Source: Mycobacterium asiaticum DSM 44297 (GTDB lineage Bacteria; Actinomycetota; Actinomycetes; Mycobacteriales; Mycobacteriaceae). From it: 64,000 bases of DNA. The translations under genes and the position numbers were made by a program. The notes beneath the pieces are model-generated. The model was not told where the DNA came from. It ran no database searches and saw nothing but the letters and a program-made list of their open reading frames with translations. The stretch is from positions 280,237 through 344,236 of the forward strand of contig NZ_HG964938.1 of assembly GCF_000613245.1 (NCBI RefSeq), given 5' to 3'. Positions within the stretch are counted from its first letter, which is position 1. Each line of letters begins with the position of its first letter. Of the stretch, positions 8,901-18,177 are shown piece by piece.

Positions 8901-9095
8901 GTCGAACGGCTGGAGGCAGTGCCCACTGAGCCTGGATTCGTCCTCAACGCGATTTGGCTCCTCCGGATGCGGGCGCTGCTCGCGTCCGCGCTCGACGACA
9001 CAGCCGCGTATCACGACTACCGGGATCGCTATCGTGCAATGGCGAATTCGCTGGGTTTTGAAGGGCATGTGGCGTGGGCGAGGGAGATGGCGTGA
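5940..9095 (+). CDS. Zinc-ribbon / class III cyclase-like / AAA ATPase / TPR-type protein
   Basis: 1051 residues. An N-terminal zinc ribbon uses C8, C11, C22 and C25. A class III nucleotidyl cyclase domain follows (about 38-215) with metal aspartates D47 (LFADVVRS) and D91 (FTGDGIMAVFG) and K87. The position usually occupied by the transition-state Asn is G167 (GEQVGMAQRM), while R171 is kept. The AAA/NACHT-like ATPase has Walker A GAPGIGKS at 261-268 and Walker B region YVIEDAHWID. The remaining part is helical and TPR/MalT-like. No C-terminal LuxR HTH is seen. Several mycobacterial multidomain cyclases share this plan. Whether it makes cAMP is uncertain because of the Asn change. Coupled to the SDR downstream. 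Confidence 0.87.
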   Translation: MVTAGSACVTCGTALRPTAKFCDECGSACAFAAPAAEYKQVTVLFADVVRSMDIAAAVGAERLREIMADLVTTAAAVVQRYGGTVDKFTGDGIMAVFGAPVTMEDHAFRGCLAALGIQGEAHRLAREVADRHGIDLRLRVGLNSGQVVAGEIGNAALGYTTIGEQVGMAQRMESAAPAGGVMLSESTARLVENATTLGEPELVSIKGAVAPVPARRLIAATRAHRRRSDLPLIGRVWELNTLNGILDEAIAGAGCVIGVLGAPGIGKSRIVREASALASTRDVSVFTTYCESHTSDIPFHAVTGLLRSALGVEGLDDETARTRVRVRFEQADPEDLLLLDDLLGIADPGSQLPSIEADARRRRLTALVNSASLARREPAIYVIEDAHWIDEVSESMLAAFLSVIPQTPSMVLITYRPEYRGPLSTIPGTQTIALRPLNAAQATALIGAALGTDSSVRGLTEVIAERASGNPFFAEEIVRDLSERKIIRGEPGSYLLQAEVTDISVPATLQTVIAARLDRLSPAAKRTVSAAAVIGSRFRPKLLDALGIDPVFEELLAAELIDRIAFTPDTEYAFRHPLIRAVAYESQLKSDRCDLHRRLANAIEQSGSPDESAVLIAEHFRAAGDLHPAFAWHMRAGSWLTHRDLAAARASWQHARSVADRLPEADPQRVSMRIAPRTLLCATAWLSGGSAAETGFDELRELTSAAGDKVSLAIGMAGWISTLTVHAKFRDAVRWASELVDLLDSIGDPQLTVGLLYAAYTAKLQCNEAAECLRLCQRVIDLAGDNPTMGNLVLGSPLAGAIMLRGCARCSLGDGRWRNDVAQASAMAGAFDVTLRAVLLVFKYSLTLNGPWLPGDEALPETAAVLELAERAGDDFTLSCARYVRGVTLLTHGGPHRDEGMKLLALAREAAVRERFTMALIGFIDIHLVNDKIRMGELDDAIALARPAVAGDYLAEGTTMRAAAVAALVEALLNRCEPNDIHEAQVAVERLEAVPTEPGFVLNAIWLLRMRALLASALDDTAAYHDYRDRYRAMANSLGFEGHVAWAREMA

Positions 9096-9913
9096 CCGTG
9101 CATCGGGAAGTGCTGACAGTGATCGGCGTGGGTGGCATGGGGCAGGCCATCGCGCGGCGACTCGGGCCGGCCAGGACTGTGCTGCTCGCCGACAACAACG
9201 ATGCGACACTCGGCTCGGTGGCCCGATCGCTCGCCGCCGAGGGGTACGCCGTCGAGAGCCAACAGGTCGATGTCGCGTCGCGGGATTCGGTGCACGCGCT
9301 CGCCGAACTCGCCGCCTCGCTCGGCACCGTAACCCAACTGGCCCACACCGCCGGCCTGTCCCCGGTGCAAGCCTCCGCCGATGCAATCCTGGCGGTCGAC
9401 CTGCTCGGGGTCGCGCTGGTGCTGCAGGAATTCGGTGACGTCATCGCGCCGGGCGGCGCGGGCGTCGTGATCGCCAGCATGGCCGGCCACCTGGTCCCGG
9501 CATTGACCGCCGAGCAAGAAAAGGCCCTGGCCCACGGTCCACCCGAAGAGCTGTTGCGCCTGGACTTCGTCTCCAAGGTGACTGACTCCCATTTCGCGTA
9601 TCCGATCGCCAAGCAGGCCAACCACATTCGGGTGCGGGCCGCCAGCGCGTACTGGGGCAGCCGGGGTGCACGGATCAACTCCATCAGCCCCGGGATCATT
9701 TCGACGCCGATGGGGCAACAGGAACTCGACTCCCAGGTCGGGGACGGGATGCGAGCGATGATCGCCATGTCCGGCACCGGTCGCATCGGCACTCCCGACG
9801 ACATCGCCGCCGCGACCGCCTTTCTGCTCGGTCCGGACGCAACGTTCATCACCGGCACCGACCTGCTGGTCGACGGCGGAGTGACCGCCGCGCTAAAGGC
9901 CGGCAGCCGGTGA
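9092..9913 (+). CDS. Short-chain dehydrogenase/reductase
   Basis: 273 residues. The cofactor motif is the atypical GVGGMGQAIARRL (residues 12-24), with ASMAGHLVPA as the serine region, YPIAKQANHI as the Tyr-x-x-x-Lys active site and a C-terminal TGTDLLVDGGVTAAL. The GTG start at 9092 overlaps the cyclase stop (GTGA) and has AGGGAGA five bases upstream. An insertion of about 25 residues rich in Glu/Lys (LTAEQEKALAHGPPEELLR) precedes the active-site Tyr and occurs in several mycobacterial SDRs. Its coupling to a signalling protein is curious, but no functional link is shown. Confidence 0.87.
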   Translation: MTVHREVLTVIGVGGMGQAIARRLGPARTVLLADNNDATLGSVARSLAAEGYAVESQQVDVASRDSVHALAELAASLGTVTQLAHTAGLSPVQASADAILAVDLLGVALVLQEFGDVIAPGGAGVVIASMAGHLVPALTAEQEKALAHGPPEELLRLDFVSKVTDSHFAYPIAKQANHIRVRAASAYWGSRGARINSISPGIISTPMGQQELDSQVGDGMRAMIAMSGTGRIGTPDDIAAATAFLLGPDATFITGTDLLVDGGVTAALKAGSR

Positions 9914-9914
9914 G

Positions 9915-11663
9915 TCACACCAGGTAGTACAAGTCCGGGTCCTCGACCCCAGCGCCACTGGCCTTGCTGGCCAGTTCCGCGTGGGCGTAACGCACCGCCT
10001 TGAGCGTCGCGGAGAATTCTCGGTCCTCTTCAGGGAAGACGTGGTCGGCGGGAAACCAGTTTTCGAAACCCACGTTGTTCAGCACGGCAAGCAAATCGGG
10101 CCGCACTCCGGCCAACAGGACGGTTAACCCTCGATCGGTCAAATCCCGCAGGAAGTGCTCGATGTGCTCGACGCAGACCACATCGGGATGGCGGACCCGC
10201 TTGAGGCGCAGCACCACGAATTGATGGTGGTCTGCTTCAATCCGCTCGGTGAGTTCGGCAAGATGCCGGTCCAATTCCGGGGCAGCCCCGAAGAACAACT
10301 CGCCTTCCAGGTCATAGATGACGATCTGCGGGTCGGCGGGATCACTGGGAATGCGTTCGCGAACCACCCGTTGGGGCGTGACGATGAGCTCCTTGGCGCT
10401 CAGCTTCGCCGCGCGCGGGACAAACAATACGATCGACAGGATCACCCCGAGCAGCACCGCTTTGTCGAGGTCGACCGCAATCCCGGTGAACGCGGTGACT
10501 ATCACCAGGCCCGCGTCGTACCGGGATGCCTTCAGGGTGTAGATCAACCGCTTGAAATCGACCAGCCGCGCGGCGGTGACGAGCAGCAGTCCCGCCAACG
10601 CCGGCTGCGGGACATACCGCAGCAACGGTGCGAAAAGCAGGAGCGCCGCAGCGACGGTTGCCGCCGAGACGATTCCGGAGAACCGCGTCAGAGCCCCGGA
10701 CTGGAAATTGATCGCGGACCGGGACAACGATCCGGAGCCCGGCAGGCTCTGGAAGAACCCGCCACCCAGGTTGGCCAGCCCTTCGGCCATGATCTGGCGG
10801 TTGTAGTCGATCTTCTGGTGAGTCTGGTGCGCAATGGCTTTCGCGATCGACAAGGCTTCTATGATGCCGACGAAGGCGATGGCCAATGCCCCCGTCGACA
10901 GTTCGGGCAGCAGGCCGGTGGTCACCTCCGGTATGTGCGGACTGGGCAGGCTGCGTGGCACCTTCGCCGCGACCGCCACAGCGGTGTGCCCACCCGCACC
11001 CGGGATCGACCACCCGGCGGCATAAGCGATCAGCGCGGTGACGATCAGCACGGCGAGCATGTCTATTTGCGGAAGACCGAAGCGCTGCACGAACTTTCGC
11101 AGCACGACCGCCAGGGCTACGGCCGTGGCACTGAGGGCTAGGGCGCGGTAGTTGATCGCGTCGCCGTGAAACAGGGTGAGCCAAACCCGTCGCAGCACCT
11201 GCATGTGCCCGTTGCCTTTGTCCTTCACCCCCAGCGCATTGCCCAGCTGCCCCACGGCCAGCAGGAGGGCCGCGGCCGCCATGAACCCGATGATCACCGA
11301 CTCTGAGATGTAGCGGGTCAAATTGCCCAGCTTGAACACCGCGATGATGATCTGGAACATCCCGACCAGCACGCTGAGCAGGAACAGCGCCTCGAAGAGT
11401 TGCTTGGAGTTCTCCGAGTCGATGAACGCCAGCGCGGTGAACACCAGCAGCGAAATCGCACTGGTGGGGCCGTTGATCAGGTGAGAGGACGACCCGAAGA
11501 TCGAGGCGATCGTTGTCACCACGATCGCGGAGTAGACGCCGAACCTGGGGTCGACGCCCGCGATCAGCGCATAGGCGATCGCCTGGGGGAACGATATAGC
11601 GGCGACGGTGAGCCCGGCGATCACATCGCTGCGACCCTTGGTCCACCCGTAGTCGAGAGCCAC
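9915..11663 (-). CDS. SulP family anion transporter with STAS domain
   Basis: 582 residues. About 12 hydrophobic segments begin at VIAGLTVAAISFPQAIAYAL, the family signature, and run to about residue 410. A cytoplasmic STAS domain follows (IVIYDLEGELFFGAAPELDR to ADHVFPEEDREF). SulP proteins carry sulfate, bicarbonate or other anions by secondary transport. It lies 15 bases downstream of an ABC-type sulfate-binding protein gene on the same strand, which points to sulfate or a related oxyanion. No carbonic anhydrase is fused or adjacent. Convergent with the SDR, with one base between stops. Confidence 0.9.
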   Translation of the reverse strand: MALDYGWTKGRSDVIAGLTVAAISFPQAIAYALIAGVDPRFGVYSAIVVTTIASIFGSSSHLINGPTSAISLLVFTALAFIDSENSKQLFEALFLLSVLVGMFQIIIAVFKLGNLTRYISESVIIGFMAAAALLLAVGQLGNALGVKDKGNGHMQVLRRVWLTLFHGDAINYRALALSATAVALAVVLRKFVQRFGLPQIDMLAVLIVTALIAYAAGWSIPGAGGHTAVAVAAKVPRSLPSPHIPEVTTGLLPELSTGALAIAFVGIIEALSIAKAIAHQTHQKIDYNRQIMAEGLANLGGGFFQSLPGSGSLSRSAINFQSGALTRFSGIVSAATVAAALLLFAPLLRYVPQPALAGLLLVTAARLVDFKRLIYTLKASRYDAGLVIVTAFTGIAVDLDKAVLLGVILSIVLFVPRAAKLSAKELIVTPQRVVRERIPSDPADPQIVIYDLEGELFFGAAPELDRHLAELTERIEADHHQFVVLRLKRVRHPDVVCVEHIEHFLRDLTDRGLTVLLAGVRPDLLAVLNNVGFENWFPADHVFPEEDREFSATLKAVRYAHAELASKASGAGVEDPDLYYLV

Positions 11664-11678
11664 GAGATACCAGTCTTT

Positions 11679-12833
<1,155 letters not shown>

Positions 12834-12891
12834 TCAGCCTGAGCTTAAGTAACCGCATCTCAGGGCGATTTCGGCCACATATTTTCGCTGA

Positions 12892-14673
12892 TTAAATGTC
12901 ACGGACGTCGAACTCGTGCAACGTTTGGTCCGCCCCCTCGCTGACCGTGACATAGCCCCGCCCGTCGGGGTGGAACGCGATTGCCTCCCCTTGGCTTTCA
13001 CTGGTCTGCAAACCTTCGACCGTTTGCTGGCTGAAGGGCGACCACGAGCTGCTTCCCGGTGCCCGATCCCACAGCAGGACATCGTCGTAGGTCCGCACGG
13101 CCAACTGCGAGCCATCGGCCGAGAAGTCCGCGCTGGTGACGAGTTGCTCACTGGCATCCGACAGATCAAGGGTGGCGACCTGAGTCAGCGTTCGGCTCGA
13201 GCTGCTGCTTCCGGCGCTGCTCCACCCGCTGTCCGAAGTTGAGTACACCCTCGATACATCGTCACTGGTCTTTTCGATGAGCAGCAGGTTGTGGTTCACC
13301 GGGTCAACCGCCAGGGCCTCCGAATTGAGCTTCTCCCCATTGGGATACGTAAGCCGGACCTGTTCGACGCCGGTCAAAGTCCCGTTCGTCGGACTGCTCG
13401 CCGTACCGGTGACGGTCGGCTCGGGAACGCGGTAGATGGTGATGTTGCTGCGTGAGTGGCCGTTATCGCCGATGTCGCCGACATAAATATAAGATTTGCC
13501 GTCGGCCCCCCTGGCGACCTCGATGTCCTCCCAGTCATTGGCGGTCGCGCCACTGAGCTTGTAGGTGGCCAGCGTCTGGCCGGTCTTCGCATCGATTGCG
13601 AAGATGCGCGCCGAATCGCCGGAATCATTGTGCACCCAATAGACATTCGGGTTGTTGATGCCGGCGTCGATGCCGGAGATCTCGTTGAGATTAGTGTCGG
13701 TGATCTTCCCGCCGCTTGATCCGGTCAGGTCGCCGTCACGCGCCGCGCCAACGGCGTTCGGCCCGGACGGATCGGTGGGGTTACCTGGGCCGGGATTTCC
13801 CGGGTCCGTGGGATTGCCCGGGTCGGTTGGGTTACCGGGGTCCGTCGGGTTACCCGGGTTGCCCGGTCCGTTGAGTTTTGTCCCCATCGCCCCGGTGGCG
13901 CCATCGTTGCCGGCCAGTTGACCGCCCGAGCCACCGGCGCCGCCCTTGCCCGGATTCACGCCCGATCCCCCGGCGCCACCGTTGCCACCGTCTCCGACCA
14001 GGCCCGCGCTTCCCCCGGCGCCGCCAACTCCACCGGCCGCGCCGACCGCGCCGGCGCCACCTTGTCCACCGGCACCACCGTTGCCGTACAGCGCGCCACC
14101 GTTGCCGCCCTGGCCACCGGCAGGTGCCGATGCGGCGGCGCCGCCGCCTGAACCACCTTCGCCGCCCGCGCCCCCGTTACCGATCAGACCGGCGCTGCCG
14201 CCGCGGCCACCGGGCTGCCCCGCCGCCCCGGATCCGCCCTTGCCGCCGTTGCCGTACAACAAGCCACCGGCCCCGCCGTTCTGCCCGGTACCGGCGACTC
14301 CGTCGGCACCGTCGCCGATCAGCGGACGACCCAGCAGCGAGCGGGTGGGCGCATTGATCAGGTCGAGCGCTGCCTGCTGCAATGGGCCGACATTCGCCGC
14401 CTCCGCCGCGGCATAGCGGCCCGCGCCAGAAGCCACTAACTGCACAAACTGCTGGTGAAACACCTGCATCCGCACGCTCAATGCCTGATAGTCGCGGGCG
14501 TGGCCGGCGAACAGCTCGGCGAGCGCCACCGAAAGCTCATCCTGCGCGGCGGCCGCGATTGCGGTCGTCGGCGCCGACGCCACGGACCCGGCCGCCTGCA
14601 GCGCGCTACCGATACCTTCCAACTGCGTCGCTGCCGACGACAACAAATCCGGAACGGCCACCAGATACGACAC
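12892..14673 (-). CDS. PE_PGRS protein with C-terminal beta-propeller-like domain
   Basis: 593 residues. The PE domain (about 1-95, starting MSYLVAVPDLLSSAATQLEG) is a type VII secretion signal. GRPLIGDGADG and a glycine-rich PGRS region follow (about 115-262), then a linker of GNPTDP repeats (269-302) and a distinct, glycine-poor domain of about 284 residues. That last domain has repeated propeller-like strands, with NDWEDIEVARG and YIYVGDIGDNG as landmarks and a Ser-rich loop near 480. GTG start at 14673 has GGAGG 6 bases upstream. Two palindromes lie between this gene's start and the end of the monooxygenase gene. It is probably secreted or surface-exposed; the enzymatic role of the tail is unknown. 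Confidence 0.88.
   Translation of the reverse strand: MSYLVAVPDLLSSAATQLEGIGSALQAAGSVASAPTTAIAAAAQDELSVALAELFAGHARDYQALSVRMQVFHQQFVQLVASGAGRYAAAEAANVGPLQQAALDLINAPTRSLLGRPLIGDGADGVAGTGQNGGAGGLLYGNGGKGGSGAAGQPGGRGGSAGLIGNGGAGGEGGSGGGAAASAPAGGQGGNGGALYGNGGAGGQGGAGAVGAAGGVGGAGGSAGLVGDGGNGGAGGSGVNPGKGGAGGSGGQLAGNDGATGAMGTKLNGPGNPGNPTDPGNPTDPGNPTDPGNPGPGNPTDPSGPNAVGAARDGDLTGSSGGKITDTNLNEISGIDAGINNPNVYWVHNDSGDSARIFAIDAKTGQTLATYKLSGATANDWEDIEVARGADGKSYIYVGDIGDNGHSRSNITIYRVPEPTVTGTASSPTNGTLTGVEQVRLTYPNGEKLNSEALAVDPVNHNLLLIEKTSDDVSRVYSTSDSGWSSAGSSSSSRTLTQVATLDLSDASEQLVTSADFSADGSQLAVRTYDDVLLWDRAPGSSSWSPFSQQTVEGLQTSESQGEAIAFHPDGRGYVTVSEGADQTLHEFDVRDI
13780..13870. repeat. 18-bp tandem repeat coding the GNPTDP linker
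   Basis: About three full and two partial copies of an 18-base unit encode Gly-Asn-Pro-Thr-Asp-Pro in the PE_PGRS/propeller protein. Units differ by a few synonymous bases. Such a repeat can change length by slippage and would alter the spacer between the PGRS region and the C-terminal domain. Confidence 0.75.
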
Positions 14674-14696
14674 CGAAAACCTCCACTGTCCATATA

Positions 14697-14710
14697 ATCA
14701 ATCGATTGAT
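14697..14710. promoter_or_regulatory. 14-bp palindrome, operator copy 1 (upstream of PE_PGRS)
   Basis: ATCAATCGATTGAT is a perfect palindrome lying 24 bases before the PE_PGRS start. CGTAT follows it, as it also does copy 3. An identical 14-mer occurs 44 bases further on. Confidence 0.6.
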
Positions 14711-14754
14711 CGTATGCACCCCAATGCGGGGTGCGGGCCGTTTTTCAGCAATTA

Positions 14755-14768
14755 ATCAATCGATTGAT
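14755..14768. promoter_or_regulatory. 14-bp palindrome, operator copy 2
   Basis: This is an exact second copy of ATCAATCGATTGAT. It overlaps the last codons and stop of the upstream monooxygenase gene. The pair of sites is about five and a half helical turns apart centre to centre (58 bases), which would allow two dimers or looping. Confidence 0.6.
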
Positions 14769-16303
14769 AGTTTAGTGGCGCTCAGCATGACATCGTCACG
14801 GAGATTTCCGGTGTGGTGCACCCAGTCCCGGGAGCGAATGCGCCAGGTGCGCCTTGCGTAGTCCAGTTCCGTGTAGGGCCACTGCGTCACCACCCGGCCG
14901 CTGGGTGAGCGGAAATAGCTATCACACTGAGTCCAGATGCTGCGGTCCAAGTCTGCCGAGAGCCGCTCGTTGAACCTGCGTTCGGCTTCCGGACGCACCG
15001 TCAGGTACCCACCACGCCGGGCGATGCGCGACACCGCGCTGGCTACCAATCGCGCGCCCGCCTCGAGGATGTAAACGATCGAGTTGCCGCCCTGGTTGGT
15101 GTTGGGGCCATAGAGCATGAAGAAGTTCGGGAACCCGGCCACGGCAACACCCAGGTAGGCGCTGGGGTCCACGCCCCAATGCTCGTGTAGCCGGCGTCCC
15201 TGCGCCCCGATCACCTCAATGCCCGACAGATACTGCGACGTCTCGAATCCCGTTGCCAGCACCACGGCGTCGACGGCCACGGCGTCGCCGTTCGCGGTGA
15301 CGACCGACGTTGTGGTTATGCGCGCGATGGGATCAGTGACCAGCGTGACGTTCTCGCGCTGCAACGCCCGGTAGAAATCGTCACCCAGAAGCACCCGTTT
15401 GCACCGGAACGGGTAGTCGGGCGTCAGAGCGCGGCGCAATTCTTCGTCGGCCACGCTGCGCTGCAGGAACGCGGTGGCGAATTGCGACCGCGCGGCGACT
15501 ACCGGGTCGTCGGCCATGGTGGCGGTGTTGTCATGCTGGAACTTCCAGATCTTCCAGCGGGTGTGGCGCACCGCCAGGGGATTGCGCCGAAATTGTGCCA
15601 ATTCGGTTGCGGTGTAGGGCCGGTCGTCCTTGGGCACCATCCAGGGTGGGGTCCGCTGGAACACCGTCAGGCGTGCGGCGGTCTGGGCAAGTTCGGGAAT
15701 CACCTGCACCCCGCTGGCCCCGGTTCCGATCACCGCCACCCGCGCGCCGGTCAGGTCCACCCCGTGGTCCCACTGGGCGGTATGCATCAGGGTGCCGCCG
15801 AAGTCCTTGAGTCCGGGGATATCCGGAAGCCGTTGCGCTCCAAACAATCCGATGGCGCAAACCACGACATCGACATTGACCGTCTCGCTGGATGTCCCAC
15901 GATCCAGCCGCAGCTCCCACTGGGGAGTATCGGCGCACCAGCGAGCGGACCGCACCGCGGTACCCAGCATGAGATGGCGGCCGAGGTCGAACTCGTCGAC
16001 TACCGATTCCAGATAGGCAAGTATCTCGGGCTGCCGGGCGTAGGTGCGACTCCAGGACTTGTTGGGCGCGAAGGAGAACGAGTACAGGTGGCTCTGGATA
16101 TCGCAGGCGGCGCCAGGGTAGGTGTTCCGGCGCCAGGTGCCTCCCACGCCGTCGTCGGCCTCGATGATCAGCAGGTCGTCGATGCCGGCACGGCGCAATG
16201 CAACGGCGGCGCCCAGACCGCCGAACCCCGCGCCGATGATGGCCACCTTTGGTGAGGGCCGGCCGCGGGCCAGGGCGCGGATCCGCCCGAGCAGGTATCT
16301 CAC
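14756..16303 (-). CDS. FAD-dependent Baeyer-Villiger-type monooxygenase
   Basis: 515 residues. The FAD motif GAGFGGLGAAVAL is near residue 24. The Baeyer-Villiger fingerprint FxGxxxHxxxWD is present as FGGTLMHTAQWD, and the NADPH motif as GTGASGVQVIPEL. The C-terminal half keeps LATGFETSQYLSG and MLYGPNTNQGGNS, typical of this flavoprotein family. GTG start at 16303 overlaps the upstream monooxygenase stop in GTGA. The enzyme is expected to insert oxygen next to a carbonyl or oxidise a heteroatom. Substrate unknown. Operon with the 602-residue paralogue. Confidence 0.88.
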   Translation of the reverse strand: MRYLLGRIRALARGRPSPKVAIIGAGFGGLGAAVALRRAGIDDLLIIEADDGVGGTWRRNTYPGAACDIQSHLYSFSFAPNKSWSRTYARQPEILAYLESVVDEFDLGRHLMLGTAVRSARWCADTPQWELRLDRGTSSETVNVDVVVCAIGLFGAQRLPDIPGLKDFGGTLMHTAQWDHGVDLTGARVAVIGTGASGVQVIPELAQTAARLTVFQRTPPWMVPKDDRPYTATELAQFRRNPLAVRHTRWKIWKFQHDNTATMADDPVVAARSQFATAFLQRSVADEELRRALTPDYPFRCKRVLLGDDFYRALQRENVTLVTDPIARITTTSVVTANGDAVAVDAVVLATGFETSQYLSGIEVIGAQGRRLHEHWGVDPSAYLGVAVAGFPNFFMLYGPNTNQGGNSIVYILEAGARLVASAVSRIARRGGYLTVRPEAERRFNERLSADLDRSIWTQCDSYFRSPSGRVVTQWPYTELDYARRTWRIRSRDWVHHTGNLRDDVMLSATKLSID

Positions 16304-18108
16304 GGACCGTTCCCGCGGCGACGTGTCTCGAGCCCGGCGAGCTCGCCGGCCGCCCGCCACGCCGCCAGGATGTCGGCATACTCGGTGGGGCCACCGAAGA
16401 AGAAGCTGCCCTGGCGAGTCTTGGCGTCCGCCTTGCCTTCTCGGTTGTAGTAACCGGGAGTGCAGGTCTTTGCCCGCTCCGCGGTCGCCGCCGAGCGCTG
16501 CACGACCGTATCGACCCATGCGGCTTCGGCGGCCGCCGACGCCTCGACTTCGTCGACACCGTGTTGCAGCGCCCACGAGATGATCCACGCCGCGTGGGTG
16601 GCCTGGACGTCTAGCAGATAAGGAAAATTCACCGTCAGTCCGGCTTGGGCGATACTCTCGATAAAGCAATTTGGAAAGCCGTTCGCGCACAAGCCTTGGA
16701 AGGTGCGCACGCCGTCGCGCCAGCGCTCTGTCAGCGTTACCCCGTCGCGCCCGATCAACTCGAAACCGCTGCGGCGGCAATAGTCGGTGCCCACCTCGAA
16801 ACCGGTCGCGAAGATCAGGCAATCCAGCTCGTAGGTCTGCCCGTCCACCACCACACCCGCCTCGGTGATCCGCTGCACGCCTAGTCCGCGGGTGTCCACC
16901 AGTGTCACGTTGTCGCGGTTGAAGGTCTGCAGATAGTCGTCGTGGAAGCAGGGCCGCTTGCAGAAATAGCCATACCAGGGCTTGAGCGCTTCGGCGGTCG
17001 CGCGATCCACCACGATGTCGTCCACGCGGGCCCGAATCTCTTCCATCTTCGAGAAGTCCGCCATCTCGATGTCGCGCGGGCCGTGGCTGACGGAAGCGCC
17101 GGCGTCGTGGCGCATCACCGGGAGCTTGCGGGTGATGCTCGTCCACGCGTCGGCCACGAGATCCTCTTCGGCCTGGCCTCCGGCGGTGAGGATCTGAAAG
17201 TTTTGAATGCGTTCCCGCTGCCAGCCGGGCTGTAATGCGTTGGCCCACTGCGGGTCTGTCGGACCGTTGGCGCGGATGTCCACCGAGGACGGGGTGCGCT
17301 GAAATACGAAGAGATGTTGCGCGGCCGCGCCGAGATGGGGCACACACTGCACCGCGGTGGCCCCGGTACCGATGATGCCGACCCGCTTGTCGGCCAGTTG
17401 CTCCAACCGCTCCCCGGTATAGCCATAGTCCCACCGGCTGGTGTGGAAGGTGTGCCCGCGAAACTCGGTGATACCCGGTATGCCGGGCAACTTGGGTTTG
17501 GCTTGATACCCGTTGGCCATGGTGACGAACTTCGCCCGCATCTCGTCGCCACGGTTCGTTTTCAAGACCCAGCGAGAATCGCCTGCGTCCCAGCGAATTT
17601 CGTGTACATCGGTGTGCAGGCAGGCGTCGCGATACAGGTCGTAGCGTTCGGCGATGTTGCGGCAGTGCGCAAAGATCTCCGCCCCGGTGGCGTACTTGCG
17701 GCTGGGTATGTAACCGAGTTCTTCGAGCAGCGGGATGTACACGTAGGACTCGACGTCACACGCGATGCCCGGGTACCGGTTCCAGTACCAGGTCCCGCCG
17801 ACATCGGCCGCACGGTCGATCAGCCGAATGCTCCCTACGCCGAGTTCGCGCAGGCGCACACCGGTGAGCAATCCACCGAAGCCGGCGCCGACGATCGCCA
17901 CGTCGACCTCGTCGGTGAGCGGCGCCCGGGTGAATTCCTCGTCAGCCCACGGGTCGTCGGCGAACCGGGCGAACTCTCCGGCAATTTCCACGTACTGCCC
18001 GATGCCATCGGAACGCAGCCGCCGCGCTCGCTCCTCGGCATACTTACGCCGCAGCGCGTCCACGTCGAGCGCGCGCTCGACGGTCTCGGTCCCCACAGCA
18101 TCGGTCAA
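16300..18108 (-). CDS. FAD-dependent Baeyer-Villiger-type monooxygenase, long form
   Basis: 602 residues, with an N-terminal extension of about 65 residues as in cyclohexanone/steroid-type enzymes. The FAD motif GAGFGGL is at 74-80, DVGGTWYWNRYPG follows, the fingerprint FxGxxxHxxxWD is present as FRGHTFHTSRWD, and the NADPH motif is GTGATAVQCVPHL. The start is a TTG at 18108 with GGGG 7 bases upstream; a slightly later GTG is possible. Its promoter region carries operator copy 3 and lies just downstream of a TetR gene on the same strand. Two adjacent enzymes of this type suggest consecutive oxidations or related substrates. Confidence 0.87.
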   Translation of the reverse strand: MTDAVGTETVERALDVDALRRKYAEERARRLRSDGIGQYVEIAGEFARFADDPWADEEFTRAPLTDEVDVAIVGAGFGGLLTGVRLRELGVGSIRLIDRAADVGGTWYWNRYPGIACDVESYVYIPLLEELGYIPSRKYATGAEIFAHCRNIAERYDLYRDACLHTDVHEIRWDAGDSRWVLKTNRGDEMRAKFVTMANGYQAKPKLPGIPGITEFRGHTFHTSRWDYGYTGERLEQLADKRVGIIGTGATAVQCVPHLGAAAQHLFVFQRTPSSVDIRANGPTDPQWANALQPGWQRERIQNFQILTAGGQAEEDLVADAWTSITRKLPVMRHDAGASVSHGPRDIEMADFSKMEEIRARVDDIVVDRATAEALKPWYGYFCKRPCFHDDYLQTFNRDNVTLVDTRGLGVQRITEAGVVVDGQTYELDCLIFATGFEVGTDYCRRSGFELIGRDGVTLTERWRDGVRTFQGLCANGFPNCFIESIAQAGLTVNFPYLLDVQATHAAWIISWALQHGVDEVEASAAAEAAWVDTVVQRSAATAERAKTCTPGYYNREGKADAKTRQGSFFFGGPTEYADILAAWRAAGELAGLETRRRGNGP

Positions 18109-18143
18109 GTCTCGGCCCCACTCTCCGTGCGGCCGACTCTATA

Positions 18144-18157
18144 ATTAATCGCTTGAT
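18144..18157. promoter_or_regulatory. Operator copy 3, upstream of monooxygenase operon
   Basis: ATTAATCGCTTGAT matches the ATCAATCGATTGAT palindrome at 12 of 14 positions and, like copy 1, is followed by CGTAT. It lies in the 69-base gap between the TetR stop and the monooxygenase start. Confidence 0.55.
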
Positions 18158-18177
18158 CGTATCAAGGTGTGCGGTGC

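Noticed and set aside
12838..12864. CCTGAG / CTCAGG repeat after the PE_PGRS gene as a terminator
   Set aside because: Six-base arms with a 15-base loop and no U-tract; too weak to call.
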